From assembly GCF_021021435.1 (NCBI RefSeq), contig NZ_JAINWI010000016.1, positions 1-64,000 on the forward strand: a stretch of 64,000 bases of DNA, written 5' to 3'. The stretch comes from Seohaeicola saemankumensis (GTDB taxonomy: Bacteria > Pseudomonadota > Alphaproteobacteria > Rhodobacterales > Rhodobacteraceae). The position numbers and the translations under genes are program-made. Below are positions 19,780 through 28,540 of the stretch, piece by piece. The first letter of the stretch is position 1; each line of letters begins with the position of its first letter. The notes under the pieces are model-generated. The model made no database searches and was not told the DNA's origin. It worked only from the letters and a program-made list of their open reading frames with translations.

Positions 19780-19813
19780 AAGGGGTGCTCCGGTAAGGCC
19801 GGGGCACCTTTTC
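19780..19813 (+). terminator. hairpin/attenuator between binding protein and permease genes
   Basis: A stem with arms at 19780-19793 and 19799-19812 (AAGGGGTGCTCCGG with CCGGGGCACCTTTT, pairing with a few G-T wobbles), a five-base loop and a T-run. It sits 8 bases after the binding-protein stop and 31 bases before the permease start. Such partial terminators keep binding-protein mRNA in excess over membrane components. Confidence 0.7.
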
Positions 19814-19844
19814 AGGCGGTGCAAGACGCAGGAACGGAACGCGG

Positions 19845-20711
19845 ATGGATATTCTGATCACAGGGCTTTTGCTGGGCGGCACCTATGCGCTGATCGCGAT
19901 GGGGCTGAACCTGCAATATGGCGTGGCCCGCATCATGAACCTTGCCAATGGCGAGATGCTGGTGGCGGGCGGTTTCGCGGCCTTCTGGATGTATACCGCC
20001 GGTCAGATCAGCCCCTTTCTGACGATCTTTCTGCTGGCCCCGCTGACCTTTGTGCTGAACTGGCTGATTTACCGCATCATGCTGCAACCGCTGGTGAAAC
20101 GCGCCAAATCGCGCGGACAGCTTGAAACGGACAGCATCCTGGCCACTTTCGGTTTGTCCTTCGTGATGGTCGGGCTGATGCTGTCTGTCTTCGGCGGCGA
20201 CTATTTCAACTATTCCTATCTGGCGCGGCCTATCGTGATCGTGGGCGATACTTTTGCCCTGAACCGCGTGGCCGCATTTCTGGCGGCTGTCGTGATCTGC
20301 GGCGCGCTTTATCTGTGGCTGAACCACAGCCGTGCGGGACTGTCGATCCGGGCGATTGCCGTGGCCCCCGACAGTGCGCGCCTTGTGGGGATCAACGTGA
20401 CACATCTGGCAGCCTTGGCCTTTGGACTGGGGGGCGCTGTGACGGCTGTCGGCGGTGCGCTGCTATCGACCTATCTGACGCTGGATGCCTCGACCGGCGT
20501 GATCTTTACGCTGAAGGCGCTGATTATCGTGATCATGGGCGGCGTGGGCGATGTGCGCGGCACGATCATCGCGGCGCTGCTTCTGGGGATCGTGGAAACG
20601 CTGGTCGCAAGCCTGCTTGATCCCGGCCTGACGCTGGCCGCGGCCTATACGCTGTTCATCCTGATCCTGCTCTTCCGTCCGCAGGGCCTGTGCGGAAAGA
20701 AACCAACATGA
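19845..20711 (+). CDS. livH: branched-chain-type ABC transporter permease (LivH family)
   Basis: A 288-aa inner-membrane permease with about eight helices. It begins MDILITGLLLGGTYALIAMGL and contains 'GLNLQYGVARIMNLANGE', the family signature near residue 21-38, and a cytoplasmic 'RAIAVAPDSARLVGIN' loop that contacts the ATPases. The gene is 4 bases overlapped with the next permease (ATGA). Pairs with LivM. Confidence 0.9.
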   Translation: MDILITGLLLGGTYALIAMGLNLQYGVARIMNLANGEMLVAGGFAAFWMYTAGQISPFLTIFLLAPLTFVLNWLIYRIMLQPLVKRAKSRGQLETDSILATFGLSFVMVGLMLSVFGGDYFNYSYLARPIVIVGDTFALNRVAAFLAAVVICGALYLWLNHSRAGLSIRAIAVAPDSARLVGINVTHLAALAFGLGGAVTAVGGALLSTYLTLDASTGVIFTLKALIIVIMGGVGDVRGTIIAALLLGIVETLVASLLDPGLTLAAAYTLFILILLFRPQGLCGKKPT

Positions 20712-21646
20712 CCGGCACCGATATCCGCAATCTGATCCTGTCCGCCATTGCACTGGGAATTTGCGCGCTGCTGCCGCTTTCCGGCTCGGGCTACTGGCTG
20801 TCGATCGGTGTGACCATCGCGATGTTTACCGTGCTGGCCACAAGCTGGGCGCTGTTTTCGGGGCCGACGCATTACATCTCGCTGGCGACGGCGGCGTTCT
20901 TTGGGGTGGGCACCTATGTCACCGGTCTGGGGTTCGAGACCCTGCCCTTCTGGTCGCTGATCGGGATTGCCGGGGTCATTGGCGCGGTGCTGGCGGCGCT
21001 TGTCGGTCTGGCAACGCTGCGCCTGTCGGGGGTTTATTTCGTGATCTTCACCCTTGGTCTGGCCGAGCTTGTCCGGCAGGTGATTACGTGGTTCCAGAAC
21101 AAATCCGGCCAGAAAGGTCTCTATGTCCTGACCGATATATCAGAGGCGGGCATCTACTGGATGCTGTTGTCGCTGGCGACCGCCGTGTTCCTGACCGGCT
21201 GGCTGATCGGACGCTCGCGTCTTGGTTTCGCGCTGCGGATCATCGGCGATGATGAAACCGTCGCGGTGCATTCCGGCATCAACTCGGCGCTGTCCAAGGT
21301 GCTGTTGTTCATGGTGCCGGGGTCGGTGGCCGCGATGACAGGCGCGATCCTTGCGCCGCGCTATGTCTATATCGAACCCAGCCTTGCCTTTGCGCCGATG
21401 CTGTCCTTTCAGGTCGTGATCATGGCGCTGCTGGGCGGGGCGGGGCGTTTGTGGGGCCCGCTTGTCGGCGTGATCCCGTTCACCCTGCTGTGGGAATCGA
21501 TCTCGTCCAACTTCCCGCAGCAGACAACCTTGCTGCTGGGTGTGGCCTTCCTGATCATCGTCTATGCACTGCCGCGCGGCTTCGTGGGGCTGCTGGATGA
21601 TCTGCGTCACCGCACCCGCGCCCGAATGGCCGAGGGCGTGGCATGA
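20708..21646 (+). CDS. livM: branched-chain-type ABC transporter permease (LivM family)
   Basis: A 312-aa permease; the ATG at 20708 overlaps the livH stop. About nine hydrophobic segments. The central 'FGVGTYVTGLG' stretch and the coupling loop 'LGFALRIIGDDETVAVHSGIN' are typical of LivM proteins. Its stop overlaps the ATG of the first ATPase. Together with LivH it forms the transmembrane channel. Confidence 0.9.
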   Translation: MTGTDIRNLILSAIALGICALLPLSGSGYWLSIGVTIAMFTVLATSWALFSGPTHYISLATAAFFGVGTYVTGLGFETLPFWSLIGIAGVIGAVLAALVGLATLRLSGVYFVIFTLGLAELVRQVITWFQNKSGQKGLYVLTDISEAGIYWMLLSLATAVFLTGWLIGRSRLGFALRIIGDDETVAVHSGINSALSKVLLFMVPGSVAAMTGAILAPRYVYIEPSLAFAPMLSFQVVIMALLGGAGRLWGPLVGVIPFTLLWESISSNFPQQTTLLLGVAFLIIVYALPRGFVGLLDDLRHRTRARMAEGVA

Positions 21647-22374
21647 GCAATACAGTCCTTTCCCTGCGCGGTGTCACCAAGCGGTTCGGCGGTCTGGTCG
21701 CCGTGAATGCGATGGATTTCGACGTGACCGAGCATCAGGTCATGGGCCTGATCGGGCCGAACGGGTCGGGAAAATCGACCACGCTCAACCTGATATCGGG
21801 CGCTCTCAAGGTCTCGGGTGGTGAGATTTCACTGCGCGGCACGCCCATCACCGCCCTGCCCGCCGAACAGATCAACCGGCGCGGAATTGCACGCACTTTC
21901 CAGCTTGTGCGCCTGCTGCCGTCCATGTCGGTGCTGGAAAATGTGGTTGCGGGGGCCGTGTTTGGCCACAAGCGCCGTTGGGGTCAGGATGCGCGCCGCC
22001 ATGCCGAAACCCTGCTGGCCCGAGTCGGACTGGAAGGCAAAGGCCATCTGCGCGTGGGGCAACTGACCTATATCGACACGAAACGCGTCGAACTGGCCCG
22101 CGTGCTGGCGAGCGATCCCAAACTTTTGCTGCTGGATGAATGGCTGGCGGGTCTGAACCCCAGCGAATTGCAGATCGGGATTACCCTGATCAAATCGCTG
22201 CGCGACGAGGGGCGCACGATCATTCTGGTCGAACATGTCATGGATGCGATCCGGTCGCTTTGCGACACTTGCGTGGTTATGGCCTCGGGCACGAAAATCG
22301 CCCAAGGCACGCCGCAGCAGGTGCTGTCCGATCCGGATGTGATCCGTGCCTATCTGGGGGATGACGATGTCTAG
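21643..22374 (+). CDS. livG: branched-chain-type ABC transporter ATP-binding protein (LivG family)
   Basis: A 243-aa ATPase. Walker A GPNGSGKST is near residues 38-46, and Walker B LLLLDEWLAGL near 162-172. The ABC signature is the LivG-type variant 'LTYIDTKRVELAR' instead of LSGGQ. The C-terminal 'PDVIRAYLGDDDV' is the normal family ending, so this subunit has the standard size, unlike its partner LivF. Confidence 0.9.
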   Translation: MSNTVLSLRGVTKRFGGLVAVNAMDFDVTEHQVMGLIGPNGSGKSTTLNLISGALKVSGGEISLRGTPITALPAEQINRRGIARTFQLVRLLPSMSVLENVVAGAVFGHKRRWGQDARRHAETLLARVGLEGKGHLRVGQLTYIDTKRVELARVLASDPKLLLLDEWLAGLNPSELQIGITLIKSLRDEGRTIILVEHVMDAIRSLCDTCVVMASGTKIAQGTPQQVLSDPDVIRAYLGDDDV

Positions 22375-23560
22375 AACCGGAGGTCTTGAGGTCCGCAACC
22401 TGTCTGTCAGCTATGGCAAGCACCGCGCTTTGGAGGATGTGTCGATCACCGTCCGCCCCGGCGAGATCGTGGTGATTTTGGGCGCGAACGGTGCGGGCAA
22501 ATCGACATTGCTGAAGGCGGTCAGCGGCATTTGCGAGGGCAAGGTCGCAGGCGCGGTCTTGCTGGAGAACGAGGAACTGACAGGCCTGCCCGCCAACCGT
22601 ATCCTTGATCACGGGATCGCCCTTGTGCCCGAGGGGCGCGGCGTGTTCGGTGATCTGACCGTGCGCGAGAACCTGACGCTGGGCGCCTATTCCGCCCGTG
22701 CGCGCGACGACCAGGCCGCCAATCTGGAACGGGTGCATAGCCTGTTTCCCAAGCTGATCGAACGGCGGGGGCAGGTCGTGCGGACCATGTCGGGCGGCGA
22801 GCAGCAGATGGTCGCCATCGGGCGCGCCATGATGTCGAACCCGCAAATCCTGACGCTGGACGAGCCATCGCTGGGCCTGTCGCCACTGCTGTGCAAGGAG
22901 CTGTTCCAGAACCTCAAGAAAGTGCGCGATGTCGGTATCGGTATCCTGCTGGTGGAACAGAACGCCAAGCAAAGCCTTGCGATTGCCGACCGTGGCTATC
23001 TTCTGGAAAACGCCCATATCGTGCATGAGGACAGCGCCAAGGCGCTGATCAGCGATCCGGCGGTGCAGGCGGCCTATCTGGGCGCGGGTGGTGGTGCGGC
23101 GGCCCCGCAGATGCATGATGCAGCGCCAGAGGCTCAAGCCGTGGATGTGCCGACTATGCCGCAAGCAGGCTTTACCGTCAGGCCCCGCCCCTCGCAAACC
23201 GTGTCGGCGGATGCCGTGCTGGGCCGGTCCGTTGCCGATCTGGTGGCACAGGCCAGCCAGCGCCAGCAAAAGGCGGTCAGCGACAAACGCAACGCGCCCG
23301 CGCCCACCAGCGCAGCGGCGCAGAACGACCGGCTTGCCGCGACGCTGTCGGACATCGAACGCGCCGCCCAAGCCGCCCGCCGCCCGGGCGTGATCGAACG
23401 GAGCCACCCGCAGGATCACGCCGCAGCGCAAGCCCAACCGCAACCTGCCCCCGCGCCAAAGACCCCCGATGGCCCGCCCGTGACCATCGAGGTTTACCGC
23501 GCCCCCCGTGTCGAAGTCTGGCGCCGCAGGCCCGGTGCCGACCAGTTCGACCACTCCTAG
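22367..23560 (+). CDS. livF: branched-chain-type ABC transporter ATP-binding protein (LivF family) with long C-terminal tail
   Basis: A 397-aa protein from the ATG at 22367 (8-base overlap with livG; another ATG two codons earlier is possible). Residues 1-240 are a standard LivF: Walker A GANGAGKST at 39-47, MSGGEQQ at 141-147, Walker B ILTLDEPSLGL at 161-171. LivF proteins normally stop here ('AVQAAYLG'). This one carries about 157 extra residues rich in Ala, Pro, Gln and Arg with no recognised domain, ending 'VEVWRRRPGADQFDHS'. The codon composition matches the core, and the next gene follows after 10 bases with its own ribosome site. Confidence 0.85.
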   Translation: MSRTGGLEVRNLSVSYGKHRALEDVSITVRPGEIVVILGANGAGKSTLLKAVSGICEGKVAGAVLLENEELTGLPANRILDHGIALVPEGRGVFGDLTVRENLTLGAYSARARDDQAANLERVHSLFPKLIERRGQVVRTMSGGEQQMVAIGRAMMSNPQILTLDEPSLGLSPLLCKELFQNLKKVRDVGIGILLVEQNAKQSLAIADRGYLLENAHIVHEDSAKALISDPAVQAAYLGAGGGAAAPQMHDAAPEAQAVDVPTMPQAGFTVRPRPSQTVSADAVLGRSVADLVAQASQRQQKAVSDKRNAPAPTSAAAQNDRLAATLSDIERAAQAARRPGVIERSHPQDHAAAQAQPQPAPAPKTPDGPPVTIEVYRAPRVEVWRRRPGADQFDHS

Positions 23561-23570
23561 GAGAAACAAG

Positions 23571-25043
23571 ATGCTCGACTCGCACAGCATGAAAACCGTC
23601 AAGGGCATGTATATCGGCGGCAACTGGGTTGCCGGCCAAAGCAGCTTTGACGATATCAACCCCTCTGACGGATCGCTTTACGCCCGCATCCCCGATGGTG
23701 GCCGTCATGAGACCCGCATGGCGATCGAGGCGGCACAAGCCGCGTTTCCGGCATGGTCGACCCTGATGTTTCAGGAACGCGCCCATTACATGCTGAAAAT
23801 CGCCGATATCTGGGAAAAGCGCGCCCCCGATTTCGTAGCCGCTGCACAGGTCGAGGGTGGCGGCTGGTTCGGCAAGGGCATGTTCGAGGCGGGTTATGTG
23901 TCAGAAGTCTTCCGCGCGGCGGCCGGTGTGCTTTACGGCAATATCGGCGAGGTGCTTCCCTCCGAGCATGGCAAATTCTCGACCGCTGTGCGCTATCCGA
24001 TGGGTGTGATCAGCGTCATCAGCCCGTGGAACATGCCCGGTATCCTGACCGCGCGCGGCTTTGCCTTTCCCTTGGCGGCAGGCAACACAATCGTTCTGAA
24101 ACCTTCCGAGGATACGCCCTATGCAGGCGGGCTTTTCTTTGCCGAGGTGCTGGAAGAGGCAGGCATCCCCAAGGGCGTGTTCAACGTCATCACCTGTAGC
24201 CGCGACCGCGTGCAGGACATGGGCGACGAGATGATCGAGAACCCGCTGGTCAAGGGCATTTCCTTCACCGGATCAACCCCCGTGGGTCGCCAGATTGCGG
24301 CCAAGGCGGGCGCGCATCTGAAAAAATGCTGCGTTGAACTTGGCGGCAAGGACAGCCTGATCGTGCTGGAAGACGCCGATATGGAGCGCGCTACAAGTGC
24401 GGCCAGTTTCGGCAGTTTCATGCATCAGGGCCAGATTTGCATGAGCGTGGAAAAGGTGCTGGTGCAGGAAAGCATCTATGCCGATTTCCTGCGGCAATTC
24501 GTGGCCCGCGCGTCGAAGCTGAAAACAGGTGATACCAAAGACAAGGCCAATGTGATCGGTCCCCTGATCAACGAACGGCAGGTCGCGCGGGTCAAGCACC
24601 AGATCGAGGATGCTTTGGCCAAGGGCGCCAAGGCCGTGTTGGGCGGCCGCGTCTGGGACCGCTACGTGGAGCCTACGATCCTGACCAACGTCACCCCCGA
24701 CATGGATGTCTGGCGCGATGAAACATTCGGCCCTGTCGCCATCGTCGTGCCGTTCAAGACGGATACCGAGGCGATCGCCATGAACAATGACACCGAATAC
24801 GGCCTGTCCGCCGGTATCATCACCCGCAACGAGGAACGCGCCCTGCGGATGGCGCGGCATCTGGAAACGGGGATGTGCCACGTCAACTGCTCGTCCATCA
24901 ATGACGAACCACACGTGCCCTTTGGTGGATCAAAAGCCTCCGGCCTTGGGCGGCATGGTGGCAAGTGGTCGCTTGAGACTTTCACCGAAACGCGCTGGAT
25001 CACGCTTGACCGTGGCCACCGCCCCTATCCGCCGGTGTTCTGA
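23571..25043 (+). CDS. NAD-dependent aldehyde dehydrogenase
   Basis: A 490-aa enzyme, full family length, starting at the ATG at 23571 behind TAGGAG. Key parts: SPWNMPGILTARGFAFPLAAG (substrate/cofactor region), FTGSTPVGRQ, ELGGKD with the general-base Glu, and HQGQICMS with the catalytic Cys. It resembles benzaldehyde/vanillin-type dehydrogenases, as does the frameshifted copy at the operon start. The next gene, an alcohol dehydrogenase of the SDR type, begins in its stop codon (TGATG), suggesting sequential oxidation of an alcohol to an acid. Confidence 0.9.
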   Translation: MLDSHSMKTVKGMYIGGNWVAGQSSFDDINPSDGSLYARIPDGGRHETRMAIEAAQAAFPAWSTLMFQERAHYMLKIADIWEKRAPDFVAAAQVEGGGWFGKGMFEAGYVSEVFRAAAGVLYGNIGEVLPSEHGKFSTAVRYPMGVISVISPWNMPGILTARGFAFPLAAGNTIVLKPSEDTPYAGGLFFAEVLEEAGIPKGVFNVITCSRDRVQDMGDEMIENPLVKGISFTGSTPVGRQIAAKAGAHLKKCCVELGGKDSLIVLEDADMERATSAASFGSFMHQGQICMSVEKVLVQESIYADFLRQFVARASKLKTGDTKDKANVIGPLINERQVARVKHQIEDALAKGAKAVLGGRVWDRYVEPTILTNVTPDMDVWRDETFGPVAIVVPFKTDTEAIAMNNDTEYGLSAGIITRNEERALRMARHLETGMCHVNCSSINDEPHVPFGGSKASGLGRHGGKWSLETFTETRWITLDRGHRPYPPVF

Positions 25044-25849
25044 TGGCTGCGTGGGAGAAAAGCCCCCTTCTGAAGGGCAAGGTGATCGTTGTGACCGGAT
25101 CGGCCAGCGGCATCGGGTTTGAGACTGCGCGCCTGTGCACCGCAATGGGCGCGACCGTGCTGGGCGTCGATGTGACCAAGCGTTTTGACCATGTCGAGGA
25201 GTTCTACCGCGCCGATCTGACCGACGGGCGCACGATTGACGCGCTGGTGGATGCGCTGCCACAGGGGATCGACGGGATCGCCAATATCGCGGGCCTGCCG
25301 CCGACAGCCCCTGCCGACAAGGTGCTCAAGGTCAACCTGTTCGGGCTGAAACGCCTGACGCTGGGCCTGATCCCCAAGCTGAACGATGGTGCATCCATCG
25401 TGAATCTGGCGTCATTGGCGGGGTTCGGCTGGCCGCAAGCGGTGCCCGCGATCCGCGCCAGTGAAAGCGTGGATATCGACGATGTGACCTCCTTCATGGC
25501 GCAGCATGACATCACCAATGCCGGCGGGCGCAGCTATTTCTTTTCCAAGGAAGCGCTGATCGCGTGGACGCAGCAAAACCGCTGGACATGGCGGGATCGC
25601 GGCATCCGCATGAACAGCGTCAGCCCCGGCCCTGTGGATACGCCGATCCTTGGCGACTTCATCGAAACCCTAGGCACGCGCGCCGAGGAAGACATGCGCG
25701 TGATGGACCGCCCCGGACGGGCCGATGACATTGCGCCGGTCGTCGCTTTCCTGCTGTCGGACATGACCACTTGGGTCCGTGGCACCAATATCCCAGTCGA
25801 CGGGGGCATGTCGTCGAACATCCTGTGCGAAATGCACGGGCTTATCTGA
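25043..25849 (+). CDS. SDR-family alcohol dehydrogenase, coniferyl-alcohol-dehydrogenase-like
   Basis: A 268-aa classical short-chain dehydrogenase. TGSASGIG (about 18-25) binds NAD; the catalytic Ser is in 'VNLASLAG' and the Tyr-x3-Lys in 'GRSYFFSKEAL'. A long insertion between Ser and Tyr ('PAIRASESVDIDDVTSFMAQHD') is a feature shared with coniferyl alcohol dehydrogenase (CalA) and 3-alpha-hydroxysteroid dehydrogenase type enzymes. Cotranslated with the aldehyde dehydrogenase. The actual alcohol is unknown; an aryl or phenylpropenyl alcohol is the best guess from the family and operon. Confidence 0.8.
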   Translation: MAAWEKSPLLKGKVIVVTGSASGIGFETARLCTAMGATVLGVDVTKRFDHVEEFYRADLTDGRTIDALVDALPQGIDGIANIAGLPPTAPADKVLKVNLFGLKRLTLGLIPKLNDGASIVNLASLAGFGWPQAVPAIRASESVDIDDVTSFMAQHDITNAGGRSYFFSKEALIAWTQQNRWTWRDRGIRMNSVSPGPVDTPILGDFIETLGTRAEEDMRVMDRPGRADDIAPVVAFLLSDMTTWVRGTNIPVDGGMSSNILCEMHGLI

Positions 25850-25862
25850 AGGAGAGGCTGAT

Positions 25863-27422
25863 ATGTCTGCTTTGGGCTGGATCATTGTCCTGATCATCAT
25901 TGCCGCAGCGCTGATCGTGCTGGCCGCATGGTTCTATGACCGCGCCACGAACGAGGTGGCCTTGGTGAAAACCGGCATCGGCGGGCGGCGCGTCATCATT
26001 GACGGCGGCACATTGGCCCTGCCCTATTTCCACGAGATCACGCGCGTCAACATGCAGACGATCCGCATGACCGTGTCTCGCACGGGCGAGGCCGCACTGA
26101 TCACCAAGGACCGTCTGCGCGTCGATGTGGGGGCTGATTTCTATGTCTCGGTGACGTCACAGGCCGATACGATCACCCGTGCCGCCCAAACCCTTGGCAA
26201 GCGTCTGTTCCAGCCCGACCAGTTGCGCGGGCTGATCGACGGGATGATGATTGACGCGCTGCGCTCGGTCGCGGCCCGTCTGACGATGGACGAGTTGCAC
26301 GAGAACCGCGCCCAGTTTGTCCGCGAGGTGCGCGAGGGTCTGGCCGAGGCGATGGCGAATTACGGCTTGCAGCTTGATTCAGTCTCGCTGACAGCCCTCG
26401 ACCAGACGCCGTTTTCCGCGCTGGACGAGAATAACGCCTTCAACGCGGTTGGTATGCGTAAACTGGCCGAGGTGATTGCCAAATCCAAGAAGGAGCGCGC
26501 CGAAATCCAGAGCGAAAGCGATGTATCCGTGCGCCGCGCCGCGATGGAAGCGGCCAAGCGCAAGCTGGAGATTGATCTGGAGGAGCGCCGCGCCGAGATC
26601 GCGCAAGGCCAAGAGATCGAAACCCTTCTGGCCGCGCAACTGGCCGAAGTGGCGCAGCGCAAGGCCGATAGCGAACGCACCGCAGCACAGGCCCGCATCC
26701 GTATGGAGCAGGATATTCAGGCCGCCGATATCGCCCGCGAACAGGCGATCCGCGTGGCCGAGATCGCGCAAAGCCGCGCGTTGGAGGATGCCGAGAGTGA
26801 CCGTCAGATCCAGATTTCCACCAAAAGTCAGGAAGAAAGCCGCGCGCAGGCGCAGGCTGACACCGCCCGCGCCGAAGCTGTCACCGCGTCCGAGGCCGTG
26901 CAGACCGCCCGCGCCATGGCCGAGGCCGAGCGCCGCCGCGCATTGGCCCTGATCACCGCGCAGGAACAGGCCGAAGCCGCCGCGAAACGTGCCGAGATCG
27001 CTGCTGCATCCGACAAGGCGACCGCCGCTGACAAGGCCGATGCCCGCCGCGCCGAGGCCGAGGCGACCAAGACCGTGGAACTGGCGAAGGTCGAAGCCGA
27101 GCGTGCGCGTATCGATGCCGAGAATTCCCGCTCGGACGCAATCATCGCGATGGAACTGGAAAAAGCGCGACTGGAAGCGATGCCGCGCATTCTGGCCGAG
27201 ATGGTGCGCCCTGCCGAGAAGATCACCGGCATCAGCATTAACCATCTGACCGGTGTCGGTGGCACGCGCGGCGACGGGTCCGACCGCCCCGCCTCACCCG
27301 TCAATGCCACGGTGGATGCGATCATGGATATGGCGGTGCAACTGCCAAGCCTGCAAAAACTGGGCGACCAGATCAGCGCCAATCTGGCCCAAGCCAGCGG
27401 CAAACCCAAACCGCACGACTGA
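25863..27422 (+). CDS. flotillin/YqiK-like SPFH membrane protein
   Basis: A 519-aa protein; the ATG at 25863 follows AAGGAG. A single N-terminal membrane helix (about 5-24), an SPFH/prohibitin domain (about 28-210, with 'RLRVDVGADFYVSV'), then a very long Ala/Glu/Arg/Lys-rich coiled coil (about 220-455) and a short tail. These are the features of flotillins, which scaffold membrane microdomains. It is the last gene of the transporter/aldehyde operon, closed by a strong terminator 20 bases on. A role in organising the importer or in coping with membrane-active aromatic compounds is inference from position only. Confidence 0.8.
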   Translation: MSALGWIIVLIIIAAALIVLAAWFYDRATNEVALVKTGIGGRRVIIDGGTLALPYFHEITRVNMQTIRMTVSRTGEAALITKDRLRVDVGADFYVSVTSQADTITRAAQTLGKRLFQPDQLRGLIDGMMIDALRSVAARLTMDELHENRAQFVREVREGLAEAMANYGLQLDSVSLTALDQTPFSALDENNAFNAVGMRKLAEVIAKSKKERAEIQSESDVSVRRAAMEAAKRKLEIDLEERRAEIAQGQEIETLLAAQLAEVAQRKADSERTAAQARIRMEQDIQAADIAREQAIRVAEIAQSRALEDAESDRQIQISTKSQEESRAQAQADTARAEAVTASEAVQTARAMAEAERRRALALITAQEQAEAAAKRAEIAAASDKATAADKADARRAEAEATKTVELAKVEAERARIDAENSRSDAIIAMELEKARLEAMPRILAEMVRPAEKITGISINHLTGVGGTRGDGSDRPASPVNATVDAIMDMAVQLPSLQKLGDQISANLAQASGKPKPHD

Positions 27423-27441
27423 TCCTGGCAGCATGACAAGC

Positions 27442-27473
27442 AAAAGCCCTGCCGGATCACGGCGGGGCTTTTT
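27442..27473 (+). terminator. Rho-independent terminator after the flotillin gene
   Basis: A 12-bp stem (AAAAGCCCTGCC at 27442-27453 with GGCGGGGCTTTT at 27461-27472, one G-T wobble), a 7-base loop and TTTTT at the 3' side. It closes the ABC-transporter/dehydrogenase operon and separates it from the toxin-antitoxin pair. Confidence 0.9.
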
Positions 27474-27569
27474 GCATTCAGTCCTCTGCCCACTTGCGAA
27501 GTGGCGTTGTAAATGTGTCAAACGACGGCTATATTGTCGTCAAATGACATAAGCTGGTGAGGATACCCC

Positions 27570-28037
27570 ATGAGCGCGCTTGACGCCTATATCAACCCCG
27601 AACAACTCCCCAGTTCAGAGGCGGGGCGGATTGGATTGATCCTTGGCCTGACAACCGAGGAGCCGATGACCGATGTCGCGTTGGCAGGCAAGGTCGGCGA
27701 AGGGTTGCTCCCTGCCGCGGCTGACAGACTTGCGGACTTTCTGGGTCGCGGGATGGTTGTCGGACAGATCATTCCCGAAGCAACGCTGCGCCGCGCCAGA
27801 AAAGACCGCAAGGTTCTGCCGCGCGAAATGAGCGAGCGACTTTATGAGATGAGCCGTGTCGTCGATGCTGTCGCGCGCGCCTATCACGGCGATCAGGATG
27901 CCGCGCACCGTTTCCTGACGACGCCACATCCGCTGCTGGATCATCAGGCTCCCTTGGATCTGGCGCGATCAAGTTCCGCTGGGGCCGATGCCGTCCTGAA
28001 CCTGCTGCGTCGTGCCGAGGCAGGCTTTGCCCTATGA
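27570..28037 (+). CDS. Xre/MbcA/ParS-type antitoxin (RES partner)
   Basis: A 155-aa protein whose stop overlaps the start of a RES-domain toxin (ATGA). The C-terminal 60 residues ('YEMSRVVDAVARAYHGDQDAAHRFLTTPHPLLDHQAPLDLA...GADAVLNLLRRAEAGF') match the antitoxin/toxin-binding domain of the MbcA/ParS/Xre family. The N-terminal part is the DNA-binding four-helix region. It should neutralise the toxin and autoregulate the operon. It differs clearly in sequence from the second antitoxin at 61508. Confidence 0.85.
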   Translation: MSALDAYINPEQLPSSEAGRIGLILGLTTEEPMTDVALAGKVGEGLLPAAADRLADFLGRGMVVGQIIPEATLRRARKDRKVLPREMSERLYEMSRVVDAVARAYHGDQDAAHRFLTTPHPLLDHQAPLDLARSSSAGADAVLNLLRRAEAGFAL

Positions 28038-28525
28038 GGCACAGGAAACTTCCCGAAACGTGGAAGACCTACCGGATCGGCGATCCTGACGGGATATGGC
28101 CGATCTGGGACTCAGGTGGCGCAAGGCGCGCTTCAGGCCGATGGCACGAGGCAGGGGCCGATGTAATCTATGCCTCACGGACCTATTCCACGGCAATGTT
28201 GGAAAAACTGGTGCATTACAACGGCGCTTTGCCGCCCAATCAGCATTTTCTGGAAATCACGGTTCCCGCTGGTCTGTCCTATGAGGTCGTCAACCCCGAT
28301 ACAATTCCCGGCTGGGCCGCTGCTGATGGAAATGTTGCGCGGCGGCTTGGCACGGCGTGGTATAAAGAAACACGCGCGGCGATGCTGGTGGTGCCATCCG
28401 TGGTCGCACGCATGGAATTCAACGTTGTTTTCAATGCCGCACATCCGGAATTCCCGATGATCAAGCCGGGGCTTGAAATACCAGTCTGGTGGGACAAGCG
28501 GTTGTTTGACATCACGAAACGCTAA
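28034..28525 (+). CDS. RES-domain toxin (NAD-depleting type)
   Basis: A 163-aa RES-domain protein. The named conserved residues are visible: the Arg of 'TYRIGDP', the 'SGRWHEAGADVIYAS' strand-turn and a Glu in 'AMLEKLVHY'. The C-terminus is conserved in the family ('MIKPGLEIPVWWDKRLFD'). RES toxins of RES-Xre systems degrade NAD+ (by phosphorolysis or hydrolysis) and stop growth. It overlaps the antitoxin gene by 4 bases and converges on idi with only 15 bases between the stops. Confidence 0.87.
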   Translation: MRHRKLPETWKTYRIGDPDGIWPIWDSGGARRASGRWHEAGADVIYASRTYSTAMLEKLVHYNGALPPNQHFLEITVPAGLSYEVVNPDTIPGWAAADGNVARRLGTAWYKETRAAMLVVPSVVARMEFNVVFNAAHPEFPMIKPGLEIPVWWDKRLFDITKR

Positions 28526-28540
28526 ACCTGGCCGACTGGC

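Noticed and set aside
18452-19882. 476-codon minus-strand frame over the ABC binding-protein gene
   Set aside because: Shadow frame; the plus-strand protein has a signal peptide and family motifs.
22277-23659. 460-codon open frame on the minus strand over livF
   Set aside because: Antisense shadow in high-GC DNA; low-complexity Arg/His/Gln-rich translation with no domain, while the plus strand carries a clear ATPase.
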